Of a stretch of DNA of 64,000 nt, positions 1 through 12,236 are shown one piece after another. Each line of letters starts with the position of its first letter. Within the stretch, counting starts at the first letter, position 1. Location of the stretch: the NCBI GenBank assembly GCA_030248065.1, contig JASAMV010003861.1, positions 1-64,000 on the forward strand, given 5' to 3'. The translations under genes and the position numbers were made by a program. The notes below the pieces were generated by a model. It saw only the letters and a program-made list of their open reading frames with translations, was not told the DNA's origin and ran no database searches. The DNA comes from Rhynchonema sp. JSB1_4. Its lineage: Eukaryota; Nematoda; Chromadorea; Monhysterida; Xyalidae.

Positions 1-479
1 TTCTTTCACATACAGTACACCTTCATCGCTGGACACCCATTTACAAAATTTTGAAAATTTGGACACAACAATATCAGCAGGCAAACAGTTGTACACATTG
101 GACATCAATACAAGAGGTGAAGAGGACAAGACAGAATATTTACATCTGGGTACCATAACAGCACGGGAATGACTGGAACGAGAACTTTTGCGATTTGACA
201 CAGTTGTTTTCAGTGCAATAAAACCAACAGGAACATGACGGAGACCACAGACATACATGTGCATCAGTTTCATACGCCCAGAGAAAACAATTGAGCTGAT
301 AGCACGAACACCAAACAAATCAAGTAGGGTAGTATAATCAACATCACGATTCCAATTTCCGTGAAACAGACGAAATACAATACTTTTGAGTTCGCTCAAA
401 CAAGTCACGATCACGGTTATGGGTGGGATACACGGCTTCAATGGCATGCAAGAGAACAGATTGCAACAATGAAAAACAT

Positions 480-480
<1 letters not shown>

Positions 481-511
<31 letters not shown>
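481..511. repeat. Homopolymer A31
   Basis: Thirty-one consecutive A interrupt the inverted LINE copy. The matching place in the other copy (near 6,248) reads straight through without it. A second A-run of exactly the same length lies at 1963-1993. Confidence 0.8.
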
Positions 512-513
<2 letters not shown>

Positions 514-527
514 GCATATAAGTATTG

Positions 528-787
528 GTCGCACAATGACTATATAAGAATTGGTTAAATTTTTTTCCTGAATCGCAAAGCAGGCTGGTGACGGGGCAAT
601 GACGTTGCGTTGCGTGATCGCACAGAAAGTATGTAGTAAAGAGAATGTTTCAGACCTGCGGCAACGTGGTTGATTTGCTAGATTATTTTTAGCTGAAAAT
701 GTTTTGTCAAAAATACAAGTGGCATAGTGGTTAAGGATGAACCCGAAGATCAGGGTAGATGAATTCTTATAAAGTTGTTGTGCGACC
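528..787 (-). mobile_element. MITE with GGTCGCACAATG terminal inverted repeats (inside inverted LINE)
   Basis: The ends are near-perfect inverted repeats starting GGTCGCACAATGACTATATA and ending in the reverse complement, TTGTGCGACC. The same 260-bp unit lies at 5980-6240 and 17893-18165, and single ends are visible near 4,040-4,070 and 49,178. No clear target-site duplication can be read beyond a possible short A/T-rich one. Confidence 0.75.
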
Positions 788-1035
788 AATATCTACGAAC
801 ATTCCAATGAAATATTCACGAAGCAACACACGATTCAAATATCTAGCATTACGTTTCACTCGAGCGCAACCAATAGTAGCGTGATCAGACATATCAAATT
901 TGGAATCAATAACAGCACCAAGATATTTATGTGATTGCACAACAGTGACAGGCTCAGCATTGACAGTAATAGTGGGAGCAGTCAGAAGTGGACTGGACCG
1001 AGTGAAATGTTGGATTTTGGTTTTGTTGGGATTGA

Positions 1036-1961
1036 TTGAGAAGAAGTGCGCGGAGAAGGGGTCGGAGAGCCAGCAAACGAGCACAGCCAAGGGCGGAACG
1101 CATGGGACGGCACCCACCACGAGAAACAAAGCAAAAACATAGGCAAAAAATACAATTTCAGTGCAATCAGACAATTTCAGACTCAATTTCAGTTTGGAGC
1201 GGAAAGCAACGCACCAAAAAGGACCAAGCACAGAACCCAGCAACACCAGAAAAAACAGGCAAAGCCCGGAACACAACCACCACAAAGAGCGACTCAAAGG
1301 ATCAGCAACACAAGAGCAGACATCATCATCAAAAAACGGCCAGAAAACAAGGAAAGGGTGGAAAAGCCTCGCAAGTCTCAAAACACAGCAAACATTCCAC
1401 AAAAACATTAGGCGAGCATCACCGAAAAAACATCACAATCAAAAAAACACATTCCAAAAACACACCCAGCAACACATTCATCCAATCCAACCAAGGCGAA
1501 TCGCAACGAAATCCCAACGCACACAAAAACCAAACCCTTTACGCCACACCTACCTAAACCATCTGCCACCAAAATCCCACCGCAAGCGTCCATATCCTAA
1601 CACCAAAAAATCCAACCCGTCCTACAAACAGCACAACCACAACCACACAGTCCTCTATCAATTCCAGCAACACCACAGCCAAAACAAAGCCCCAAAAACA
1701 ATAACCCCACCCGCAACCAAGCAGCCAAACCACTCCACTCAACCCACTCAACCACCCAACAGCTCCCCAACCAGCCAACACCCATCCAGTCACCCGCACC
1801 TCAGCACCACACCCCCCACAACGCACCACACCATCCCGAAAAACCCCAGGACCGCAAACAACACAACCAAACAACAAAGACAACACAAAGAGAACACAAC
1901 CAAAAAAACACACAACAAGCAACTCCACAGCCTTCCCCAAACGCCCAATTCCAACCACCAA

Positions 1962-2003
<42 letters not shown>

Positions 2004-3745
2004 AACGCCACAAGACAGCAACCAAACATCCAGCCCACCCCACACAAACCAAAACAACACACAAACACCATTCCCAGCACAACGCCCCACCAACCCTCAA
2101 CAAAAACAATCCCAACAGCACAAAACAACGCCAACAAACAAAACACACAACAAAAACAACCAAAAAACACACACATCTCCCAAACAATCTATACAACACA
2201 ACCACAAAACAACCACCCATTTCCAAACCAACCACACACACAAACACAACCAACACCACAACTACCACCCATCACAAAACCATCTCCTCCTAGCAATCCA
2301 CACCCTCACAAAGAAGCCAGCCACACAAACACAACCATCCAACAACATCCACAAAAAAAGAAACAAAAGAACAAACCAAAAACAAAACAACACGCCAAAT
2401 CCCATCAACAAACAAAACAAAACAACAATCAAAACCAAACAATTCCCATCCAAACACAACAACCTTAACACAAAAACCAAAATTCCCACCACCTCCTCGC
2501 AAACAACACACAACCCAAAAAACCCACAAACCACAAACCAAAACACCAAGCAAACATAACAACAAAACACAAAAAACCAGAACACACAACACACAAAACA
2601 AAACAACAACAAAACTCTTTTCCATTTTATTTCTTCACAACCAAAACAAAAAAATCTTTTGCCACATTCTACCACACCCTATCATTCCTTTAACAAAAAC
2701 CTTCCCAAAAAAACAACACTTTGCCCAACCCACTCACCACACATCAAACACAACCCTTCTTTAAACCACCATCACAACCCACAAAACCAAACCAAACCAA
2801 CATCCACACAAAACAAGCACCACCACAAACAAAGCAAAAACACCACATCTTACAATTCAGATCAAACTCACCCAATCAGCAACCAACGAAACCATCATCG
2901 CCCAGAAAAAGCCAAAAAAAGTCAAACCATCGCAAGCCAAGAGAACAGCAAAAAAGGGAAGGCCATCCCTTTACCCTCTCACAACCACCACACCCCACGC
3001 ACACCCAAACAACACCACATCAAAACACACACACCAGCCCAACAACCAACAAGCCACAAAAAACAACAAGTCACATCAAAAAAGCCCAAAACAAAAAAAA
3101 AGAAAGCAACAAGACAACAAAAAAAAGCAAACACGCAACAGAACAAAAACACAAAAACAAACCGCCCTCACTCCCTATTCCCAACCCAACACACACACTT
3201 CAATCAACCACCACCAAAAAAACAACCAACCAACCCTCAATCTTTCAGCCATCCAGCCCTCACAAAAACAAGCTCAACATCCAAAAAAAAACAAAGCACA
3301 GCCAGCATTCCTCAACAAACCAAACCATCTTTGCACACCCCTAAAAAGCCACCCGCGCACCGCACAGCACACCGCTCACAACATCACAAAACAAACAGAA
3401 AAAGCCACCCCACCCCACCACACCCACCCCACAACAAAACACACCACAAAGCACAAAAACCCACACAAAAAACCAAAAAAAACACCCACAACCAACAAAA
3501 CAAAAGAAAGCAAAAAAACACCACCGACCCAAAAACGCAACCCACAAACACCAAAACGAAACACAACAACCCAACACCCAAACCACCAACACCCACAACC
3601 AAAAAACCAACCAAAAAAACCAACACAACAAAAAGCCCAAAAGAAAACCCAAACACAACAAAAACCAACAACAAAAAACACCGCAAAACCAAAAGAGCAA
3701 TCCTACAAAGCCAACGACACTACCACAGATACAAGACAAGAAAAA
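1036..3745. other. A+C-skewed block, probably mis-sequenced LINE continuation
   Basis: The plus strand is almost only A and C; for example 3421-3480 and 3541-3600 each have one G and no T. At the left end it still aligns to the reverse complement of the LINE at about 5,330-5,700, but T (and often G) bases are deleted rather than substituted. The block opposite the SGVAQGSVLGP coding stretch at 1193-1290 shows this clearly. The skew strengthens to the right and stops abruptly near 3,745, where normal sequence shared with 15,770 begins. Long open frames here (about 1161-2468 and 2659-3798 on plus, several Cys/Val/Phe-rich ones on minus) come from the lack of T or G and are not genes. No gene can be supported. 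Confidence 0.8.
1963..1993. repeat. Homopolymer A31 (second)
   Basis: Thirty-one consecutive A inside the A+C-skewed block. The length is identical to the run at 481-511. Confidence 0.8.
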
Positions 3746-4178
3746 ACGGCCAAATATTTTATCATTTTCTTGCTAACGTGCAGCATGATCAATACTAACC
3801 TGCAATATATATGTACCTTGTGAACTAACACCAGATCGTAGAATTGCGTAACAGCGGGACAACAAGACGACAGAAACAATCCAGCAGTTGAGTTGTGATG
3901 AGCGCAACAAACAACACTGGTCAAAACACTGGTCTGTGCAAGCAACACCGGAGAACAGATTATCGTTCAAACCATACACACAATTATCAACAGAAACTGA
4001 CTGTCCACGATCGGTTGGTATTGGAAAATCAGGGTAGAAAGATTATTCTGATTTAGTCATTGTGCGACCATGTCGTGTACTGTAATAAGAACATCCATGA
4101 TTTAGCCAGCACGAAGATAGAAAATGTGTGTTTATGTTGGTTAAGCCTCATTTTTGTAAATTGTGTTGATTTTGTCAT

Positions 4179-7100
4179 CTAAGCCACTCTGGCCAAGTAC
4201 TCGTATCCACTTGCTGCCTCGTACAATTCGGGATTGTCATTCTCATAGATCATAGACAGACGGCAATCTTGGCTGGCGGCGTTGTAGCTGAAAACGAAGG
4301 AAATCAGGCATGCGTTTGTGTGTTGATTGATATTCAGATTCGCTGCACGGGTCACGGCCACATGGATGCATATCATGGTCATCGCCCATGTACCGTTGTG
4401 GCGATTGACTGGTCTAATTCTTTATTTTATTTTATTTTATTACTTTATTTTATTTTACTTGTTGGTTAGGTTAGGAATTAACCAGGGCCAGTTTGGGGAA
4501 CAAGGCTAGTGGACTCGTAGTCGCTCTCCACGTTGTGTGCATATTTTTTTGCATTCTGATCGCTTCTCTATATACGTGTATGTACCTACATATGTATGTA
4601 TCTGGCTTGAACTCGCAATTGTCCATCTGCCAGGTCCCTACACGGCGACACTTACGCGAGACTGAAGCACATGTGGTGCGCCTTGCATGCAACCACGCAG
4701 CCGAGACGTGTCGGTGCTGACAGAGTGCGCACGGTGACCGCTGGGATGGGACGTTGGCCTTGACGTTCAGGGGAGACTGTTACGCGGTAGGTTGAAGTCG
4801 GGTCTGAAGCGGAACGTCGGTTCATTGGCTGTTTGGTTGCACGACCGGTCACGCCGGGTTACATACATGATCTTACTTACAAAACGGGCTTTAGATCTTT
4901 GGCTAGTGGTCCAGTTGCTGGAACTTGATCACAGAACGACGGACTACAGCATCGTGGTTACAGTCCGGTTACGTGATGTTTGTAATAGGACGGGTTACAG
5001 GATCTTTGTTACCGGTCAGTTACAGGATATAGGACGCAATACCGGTAAGAGGATCTTTGGTCGCACGATCGGTTTACAGGTAAGGTAGTGGCGTAACAGA
5101 ACAGGTTACAGGATTTTTGTGTGCCGTTGCAGGATTTCGTTGCGATATCGCACTTGGTAATCGGATTGGATAGAATGTGATCTGCCTGGGTCACGTGACT
5201 TTTTGGAAATCAGTGAAATTATTATTATGAAATTTAGTGATGTCATTAAATTCATCCAGCGTAAACGATGCTCCCGACCTAAAATGCATAATAATTTAGT
5301 CGGAACATGTACATAACTGCTGTGTATTTCGACATTGCGAAGGCTTTTCACAAAACACCCCATTCCTTGTTGTTGCAATTGCAATGGTTTATCTGATGAA
5401 TATGGTGTCCCTGACTCTCTTGTAAAACTACTGAAATCCTATTTGACAGATCGCTCTCAAATTGTCAGCGTAGGTTCGTGTCATTCCCGGGCTTTGCCTG
5501 TTCTTTCTGGTGTTGCTCAAGGTTCTGTGCTTGGTCCTCAATTATATGGTGCGTATGCTAATTCCGCTCCAAAACTGAAATTGAGTCTGAAATTGTCTGA
5601 TTGCACTGAAATTGTATTGTTTGCCGATGATCTTGTTTGAATTCATGTCATGCGTACCGACCAATGCTGTGCTCACTTGCAGGCAGACGTAAACTCAATC
5701 ACCGAGCACTTCTCATCAAAACTACTCACAATCAATCCCAACAAAACCAAAATCCAACATTTCACTCGGTCCAGTCCACTTCTGACTGCTCCCACTATTA
5801 CTGTCAATGCTGAGCCTGTCACTGTTGTGCAATCACATAAATATCTTGGTGCTGTTATTGATTCCAAATTTGATATGTCTGATCACGCTACTATTGGTTG
5901 CGCTCGAGTGAAACGTAATGCTAGATATTTGAATCGTGTGTTGCTTCGTGAATGTTTCATTGGAATGTTCGTAGATATTGGTCGCACAACAACTTTATAA
6001 GAATTCATCTACCCTGATCTTCAGGTTCATCCTTAACCACTATGCCACTTGTATTTTTGACAAAACATTTTCAGCTAAAAATAATCTAGCAAATCAACCA
6101 CGTTGCCGCAGGTCTGAAACATTCTCTTTACTACATACTTTCTGTGCGATCACGCAACGCAACGTCATTGCCCCGTCACCAGCCTGCTTTGCGATTCAGG
6201 AAAAAAATTTGACCAATTCTTATATAGTCATTGTGCGACCAATACTTATATGCTACATTGTTGCAATCTGTTCTCTTGCATGCCATTGAAGCCGTGTATC
6301 CCACCCATAACCGTGATCGTGACTTGTTTGAGCGAACTCAAAAGTATTGTATTTCGTCTGTTTCACGGAAATTGGAATCGTGATGTTGATTATACTACCC
6401 TACTTGATTTGTTTGGTGTTCGTGCTATCAGCTCAATTGTTTTCTCTGGGCGTATGAAACTGATGCACATGTATGTCTGTGGTCTCCGTCATGTTCCTGT
6501 TGGTTTTATTGCACTGAAAACAACTGTGTCAAATCGCAAAAGTTCTCGTTCCAGTCATTCCCGTGCTGTTATGGTACCCAGATGTAAATATTCTGTCTTG
6601 TCCTCTTCACCTCTTGTATTGATGTCCAATGTGTACAACTGTTTGCCTGCTGATATTGTTGTGTCCAAATTTTCAAAATTTTGTAAATGGGTGTCCAGCG
6701 ATGAAGGTGTACTGTATGTGAAAGAAAGGTCGAAATTGCATAATGTTCAGATCGTGTTGTGGTGTGGAGCGTAAATATTATTGTGTGTGTCAGTTGTGTA
6801 ACATTGTCATTTATATAATATTGCATTATTATATTCATGCAAATGTACTCCAACTCTTTATGTAATTGGTGCCGGCTAAATTGTAAAAACCTAGGTATTC
6901 GTCGTTTCGTTACTGTCACGCCTCGAGCGGTTGTTGACGTTTACTCTTTTTGTGTCTGAAACGAAATAAAGTTCTACTACTACGGAATTAATGGCTCCAG
7001 AAAAATCTTAATATCCTCAAGAATCGCGCACAACCCAAGCAAGTCAAATCCGATCACCAAGTTTGATATCGAGCTTGGTGTTACAAGACCGGTTACATGA

Positions 7101-9548
7101 ACTTGGTCACAGGACCGTTTACTGGGTTTTGTTTACATCACAGGCTACAATAAGCCTGAAAATGCACCTTGATTGTATTCGCACAAGGGCCATTGTGGGT
7201 GCGTACAAGGGAGGTCGTTTAAGCCGGCTATTGTATGCGTCGCGTTCACGGATGCCACGTATGCGGCACACTGTGTGCCCAAGGTATTCGGATTCTGATC
7301 AGTTCCATCAACGGGTGCCCAGGAAAGCGTGAACCCCGATGTCCAGTGACTATACCACCCTGGAAATTGTAAAAATGGCCGATGGTTCTAGAAGTTGATC
7401 CGCACACAATCATTGTTAAATTTGGCGTAAATTTACGTACACCACCAAACGACAACATCGAATGAACATCTTGACCCCAATAACCTCGGTTTTGACCCAA
7501 AGGCGCATCCAAATGTATGCGATGTGGGGAATTATGATTTTAACGACATATATTCGCATTCGCACCATGACGATGACCTGGTGCACCACGTGAAAATACC
7601 ACAGGTCAAAATGAGCAGCCAAAAAACGTCGCAGCTGATTTGGTCCATTCACCTTGTGCAATAGTTGGCCATTCGTAGTCAACCCCGTCCACAAAAAAGT
7701 TCCATCCTTGGTCTGCACCTGGTGCCGGGTACGTGGCCGCACTTGCTGTGTTGCGATGAGCGGATACCCAGAGATTGCAACAACATGATGTACACCCCTG
7801 TGTATGTGTGCGTGTCAAACTTGTTCGGTATAGTGTGGCCCGGTTGACAAAACATATAGGCCCCAGCGCCCCGGCATGCAAATGAGTTTTGAAGTTTTGA
7901 ATCCGTTTAGGTAGGCAAAGAACTATTGGCACGACAGTTTCGCTACACAAGTCAGCCGTTGCATATCACCTTTTATGAGACCTCTATAAGCCGATGAATA
8001 GTTGAAAAGGAAACAACGGTCTCCTGAGAGCAAAAACCGAAATTCTAATTATTGAGCGCCTAGACAAAACGACCGATTCGAATTTTAAGCAAATCTTTGA
8101 GATGCCGATTCCTCGATCACTTTAGCGAGGTCACATGACCAAGTGGATACCGGATTTGGATTCACTGACACAACTTAGCCGCCTCCACCAAATTTATGCG
8201 GTATTCATTTTCAACCGAGTTCACCGTGTTCCTTTTGATAGGGAATTTAGGACCGGATCCTATGGCACTTTGGCTGAGACGCATGCGTCGAAGAGGTGTC
8301 GTATATCAAAATGCCTTCATGTATATCACATGCATGCGTGTAACATCAGCCAGCTGGCGCCATGTGTATCCCATGATGTGTGCAACACAGTGCGCGGCAT
8401 ATGAGAGCCGTGACTAGCAGGGTTGGACTAAAAAATTTTTTATTATCGAACTTTCTTTTCAAAAAACTTTTTGATATTTTTTTAAAAATCACTTTCTTTA
8501 TTCCGGACCCCAAAAATTTGGTTTCTTGAAGAATGAAATTTCTGAAATCAGGTTACTTAGGTATGTCTTGAGGGACGCCAAAGAGAACTTTTCTACTGAC
8601 TTGCATGCTTACGTCGAGCACCTGCGATCTAACCCCTATGGTCATGACTTTGAGAATCTCGAAGGTACCTCTGTGGGTATATATGACAAAGGGATGACCA
8701 ACCGTCTGATTGTGAATTTGGGGATAAATTTGAAGAGAGATAAAGACTTACACCATACTCATCTTGTGTCACAAAAGCAACAAATGATAAATCCACACAA
8801 CTGCAAACAGGCGAGCAACGTGGAGTCTGTCGATAGCTTACGACACGCTCAACAACTGTACAGTATACGGTATGGGGTGTCCTATATTATACATGCAGCA
8901 ATTGTTGGGATGTGACACCGACTCGGACAGCTGGTGCAGGTCCTGAACATATAGAAGCACAGCTAGACTCCTGCCCAAATGGGATGTCTGGGAACTGTAT
9001 GAGTCCATTATAACACCATTTCAAGCGGAAATATATGCGCCGCAGGCGATTTTTTGAAAACGATGAGCAACAAAACGCATGAAAACGTGCCTTTTTATCT
9101 CAAAAATGTGAGAAAATAACGAAAAAAGTGAAAAAATAATAAAAAAGTGGACTTACTTTTTAAAATTGTAAAATAAAAAAGTGGCCAACTTTTTAAAAGA
9201 AATTTTTTTACTTTTTTTTAAATCCAACCCTGGTCAGAAGCCCGTATGCAGTGCAGTGGTTCTGAGATCGCTGTTCCTAATCTTGTAGCCACAACGAGAA
9301 CTCGATTAGAACTTGCGTGGTGAGTATTACAGGGGATTCTTTCGTATGTGTATTACAACTCACCAGCGCTTGCACCACTCTTGGGGGCAGTTCGAGCGAG
9401 TTCAGCACGGCCAGTCTACCATTGGCCATTTGATTGCACGCGGTCACACTGGCGTAGTAATCGATGGCGCCAAAAGCGGCGTTGACCGCGAAGCAGCGAC
9501 CACGAAACACGAAACCGAACGGGAAACCGACACACGCTGACTCGAATG
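4179..9548 (-). CDS. C-type lectin domain + PAN/apple-like protein, copy A (5' end not found)
   Basis: Exons read on minus: 9548-9364, 7797-7653, 7359-7168, then a terminal exon 4342-4179 ending in TAG. The first three join in phase (phase 0, then phase 1) and give a full C-type lectin fold: FRGRCF and TACNQ at the start, LWVS then Trp-Asn...Asp-Gly in the middle, and QC...LPC...LCEYN at the end. The terminal exon has ACLISFVFS then DCRLS, typical of a PAN/apple domain. A small extra exon (4716-4656, GCVVACKAHHMC) looks like the first half of PAN, but its phase does not fit the terminal exon. CTLD and PAN proteins are usually secreted or at the cell surface and bind glycans or proteins. The signal-peptide exon was not found. 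A LINE sits in the intron between 7168 and 4716. Confidence 0.7.
4656..4716 (-). CDS. Possible PAN first-half exon, copy A
   Basis: It lies between a CTGTCAG acceptor and a GTAAGT donor and encodes GCVVACKAHHMCFSL, the Cys spacing of the first half of a PAN/apple domain. It joins the upstream lectin exon in phase 1 but ends in phase 2, while the terminal exon needs phase 1. It may be alternatively used, or my terminal acceptor is wrong. The same exon is present in copy B near 16,616-16,676. Confidence 0.45.
5230..6983 (+). mobile_element. LINE (Jockey/CR1-like non-LTR retrotransposon), 5'-truncated, broken ORF2
   Basis: Reverse-transcriptase motifs are readable on plus: YFDIAKAFHK (about 5320), SGVAQGSVLGP (about 5500) and the catalytic LFADDLV (about 5617), followed by NPNKTKIQHF and HKYLGAVID (about 5725-5860), as in Jockey/CR1/I-type elements. 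A stop after the first motif, another after FADDLV and the MITE at 5980-6240 break the frame, so it is dead. The 3' end reads AATAAAG then CTACTACTAC, a trinucleotide tail rather than poly(A). It is inserted in the intron of CTLD-PAN copy A and absent from copy B. Confidence 0.85.
5980..6240 (+). mobile_element. MITE with GGTCGCACAATG inverted repeats (inside LINE)
   Basis: It is a 261-bp insertion with inverted ends GGTCGCACAA...TTGTGCGACC. It splits the LINE coding region between the NRVLLRE segment and the downstream CMPLKPC segment. It is found at the same LINE position in the inverted copy at 528-787. Confidence 0.75.
8418..9232 (+). mobile_element. hAT-type non-autonomous element, copy 1
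   Basis: Ends are CAGGGTTGGA and TCCAACCCTG with A/T-rich subterminal inverted repeats. The flanks, GTGACTAG and GTCAGAAG, are a diverged 8-bp duplication (5 of 8). The interior is shared with copies 2 and 3, which lie in the opposite orientation. It carries an open stretch at 8526-8915 (motifs RYVLRDAKENFSTDLH and VNLGINLKRDK) that stays readable in copy 3. It is inserted in the intron of CTLD-PAN copy A. Confidence 0.85.
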
Positions 9549-10067
9549 CTGAAATATGTGCAGTGTGGTAATCACACGACAAAAAGTTTGTTCTGAAGAA
9601 ATCCCATTTTAAAATCCCATTTTAACAAGTCTTTTTCGCATTTTGTACATCGCCGGTTAGTCAGTTTTGTTAGTCAGTCAGACTACTCAGAAAGGGCGTT
9701 CGCTTCTAACGTCACTTACATATACCCATGTCGATCAGAATCATCGATATTTCACCATAATACATTTTAATGAAAGTTGCATTACTCAAGACCAAAAAAA
9801 GCCTTCGCTTCGGCCCTAAAAACCTGAGCATTATCCTAAGAATAACTTGGACACAACTTTGTCAGAACACATGTCGGTAACTCCCGTCAGTCCGTTCCGC
9901 ACGACAATTATTGGCAATGCACGAAGTCAAAGATCACTTGGGTGTTGTACAGCTATATAGTGTGTTGGTCTCGTTTTGACGTCTGTTTCCACAGAGGAGT
10001 ATGATGGACCAGATGAGATGATCGTAAGCGCGTCAGTTACTTTATTATCGACGTTGGAACTTGTTAA

Positions 10068-11298
10068 AGGTGCTGGTTAACAACCCTTCGATCGCGCTTG
10101 ATCTTGGGGGGGGGGGGTAGTATATTTTAACAAAGTTTGGACATCGTGTTACTCGACCCTAATCTGGCGAACCGATTGGTTGCTTCCTGATGTTTTACGG
10201 CCACGTTGAAGTTTACCCCTGGTGAAAAAGACCGAATAAATTTGAAATGCTGCTGTGACACGAATAGGCTGTTTCAAAGTTTGATACTGGAGTGACAGCA
10301 ACCTCCAACATTGTGGCGAAAACCGCAATGCACAATAGCTATTAAAACGTCCGCATTGTTGAATAAAAAATAAAAGGTTTCAGAAACCTGGCCATTTTTT
10401 GTCAGGATTTTCTACTCGTATAATTTTAAGCATCTGTGGTGAATGAAATAAGTTGTCAATTACAAACAAAAATCCTCTAATTATCAAGTTTTTTGTTTGT
10501 GCTCCCCAGTTTCATGTTGTGGTAAACATTGCGTGAGCTGTGTAGGGTTTTGAAAACTGGGAAGCACAAACAAAAACAAAAACCATACATCAACAGAGCA
10601 CTGAAACCCAACAATAGCCAATATCTGTATCAAAATGCCACTTGTTTATCTGACTGTTTTGCTCCTTGTTTGCGTTTTCTGAAATGATATTCTTGTGACA
10701 ACCGGTTCCTATCTCTCTTTTTGTTGATTTAGCCCTGACGAGGACACTATTGAGTGTCGAAAATTCGGCAATATATTCTGTGTATTGTGATTTGGTGCTG
10801 TTCGTCTCTCAAAGACACACAACAACATGATTGCATTACGGCACTGCCATCCCGGCAACATCAAAGATATACACAAACAAAAGACTTGATAATTAGAGGA
10901 TTTTTACTTGTAATTGACAATTTATTTCATTCACCACAGATGCTTAAAATTATACGAGTAGAAAATCCTAACAAATAATGGCCAGGTTTCTGAAACCTTT
11001 TATTTTTTATATTCAACAATGCGGACGTTTCAATAGCTATTGTGCATTGTGGTTTTTGCCACAATGTTGGAGGTTGCTGTCACTTTAGTGTCAAACTTTG
11101 AAACAGCCTATTCGTGTCACAGCAGCGTTTCAAATTTTTTCGGTTTTTTCACCAGGGGCAAATTTCAACGTGGCCGTGAAACATCAGGAAGCAACCAATC
11201 GGCTCGTAGATTAGGGTCGAGTAACACCATGTCCAAACTTTGTTTATATATGCTACCCCCAAGATCAAGCGCGGTCGAAGGGTTGTTAACCAGCAGCT
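10068..11298. mobile_element. Long fold-back element with TTAA target sites
   Basis: Arms of about 430 bp (10068-10490 and 10875-11298) are inverted copies separated by about 385 bp. Both ends are next to TTAA (10064-10067 and 11299-11302), and the arms begin AG(G/C)TGCTGGTTAACAACCC. Unit B reads through the same site without the element, which confirms insertion. TTAA duplication is the hallmark of piggyBac-type transposition, so this is probably a piggyBac-mobilised MITE. No transposase is present. A G-run lies near 10,107-10,118. Confidence 0.75.
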
Positions 11299-11717
11299 TT
11301 AAAGTCATGCAGATTCAGTTCAGTCCGCCAAATGTATCACATAACGTACCTGATTGTGCCCGAGTGATCGGTAACGCAATTGTGAGTGCCACAATTAGAG
11401 AATTACGTATCGCTGTTGGTTTCAGCATGTTCAACAAGTCATATTGTAAAAAATATACCTGGAAGAACAACCAAAAATTGCGGGACCTCCCCTTATAAAA
11501 CTATAATTGAACGACATTGAGCCTTCATTGGGTGGAATGTTTTATATTTACACCGAGCTGATACCGACCGAGCTTACACCGACCTTTACACCCAACTCAC
11601 CTTTACACCGTTTCAAAAATATCACCCATTATATTGGGGACTATGCGAAATACATACTACCTGTCCTTTACTTTGCACTTCATTATCCTCAATTACGCTT
11701 TGGTCTCAGTCAGACCA

Positions 11718-12236
11718 GGGAGCACTTTCTATTTCATACAATAAAAACTTACAAATTGTAGCCAAAAGTTACAAGTAATTGTAAATCCACTTTCCACAAT
11801 AATTTTGTGTCCAGTTACAATTTTTTGTAGCTGGGTACAATAGAGCTAAAAATGTTTCGATGGAACGATTTTCTTTCGCTTAGGCAACCCTGAAAGCGCA
11901 TGTTTGATAAAATTAGTTCCCAATAAATTGCTTCTAGAGATGACAAACATTATTTAAAAAATCGGGCCCGGGTCAAATAATGGATAAACAATCAAATTGT
12001 GTCGAGTTAGGACGGTCCCACCGGTGTGCACCCAGCTACAATTTTTCTCTTTCTTACAATGCGAGTTACAAAATTTTCTTTTGTAGCTGGATATAATTGT
12101 ACCCAGTTACAATTGTAACTTCTTACAATTGTATCACTCACAATTGTAACTGCGTGAAGTGACTTTTGTACCTGGGTACAAATTGTAGCGTTTTTTTGTA
12201 AGAACTTACAATTTGTATGAAATAGAAAGTGCTCCC
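11718..12236. mobile_element. MITE with GGGAGCACTTTCTATTTC terminal repeats
   Basis: The first 20 or more bases (GGGAGCACTTTCTATTTCAT) recur inverted at the right end. The interior is rich in short TTACAATTGTAA-like palindromes. Unit B lacks the 519-bp insert at the equivalent place (about 19,790). No target-site duplication is obvious. Confidence 0.7.

Larger units (their letters stand above)
1..1035 (-). mobile_element. Inverted copy of a non-LTR retrotransposon (LINE), 3' half of ORF2
   Basis: This stretch is the reverse complement of about 5,700-6,725, with only scattered differences. It covers the C-terminal part of a LINE reverse-transcriptase polyprotein. It carries the same internal MITE (528-787) that interrupts the copy at 5.2-7.0 kb, so both copies descend from a MITE-bearing master or one was copied from the other. 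A run of 31 A (481-511) is present here and absent from the other copy. The element runs off the left window edge, and at about 1,036 passes into an A+C-skewed block where the alignment continues only with many deletions. It cannot encode a working protein. Confidence 0.85.

Noticed and set aside
1161..3798. Very long plus-strand open frames rich in Thr, Gln, Asn, Lys, Pro and His, with minus-strand Cys/Val/Phe-rich frames opposite
   Set aside because: They exist only because the block lacks T and G. The left part aligns to LINE sequence with deletions, so the frames are artefactual.
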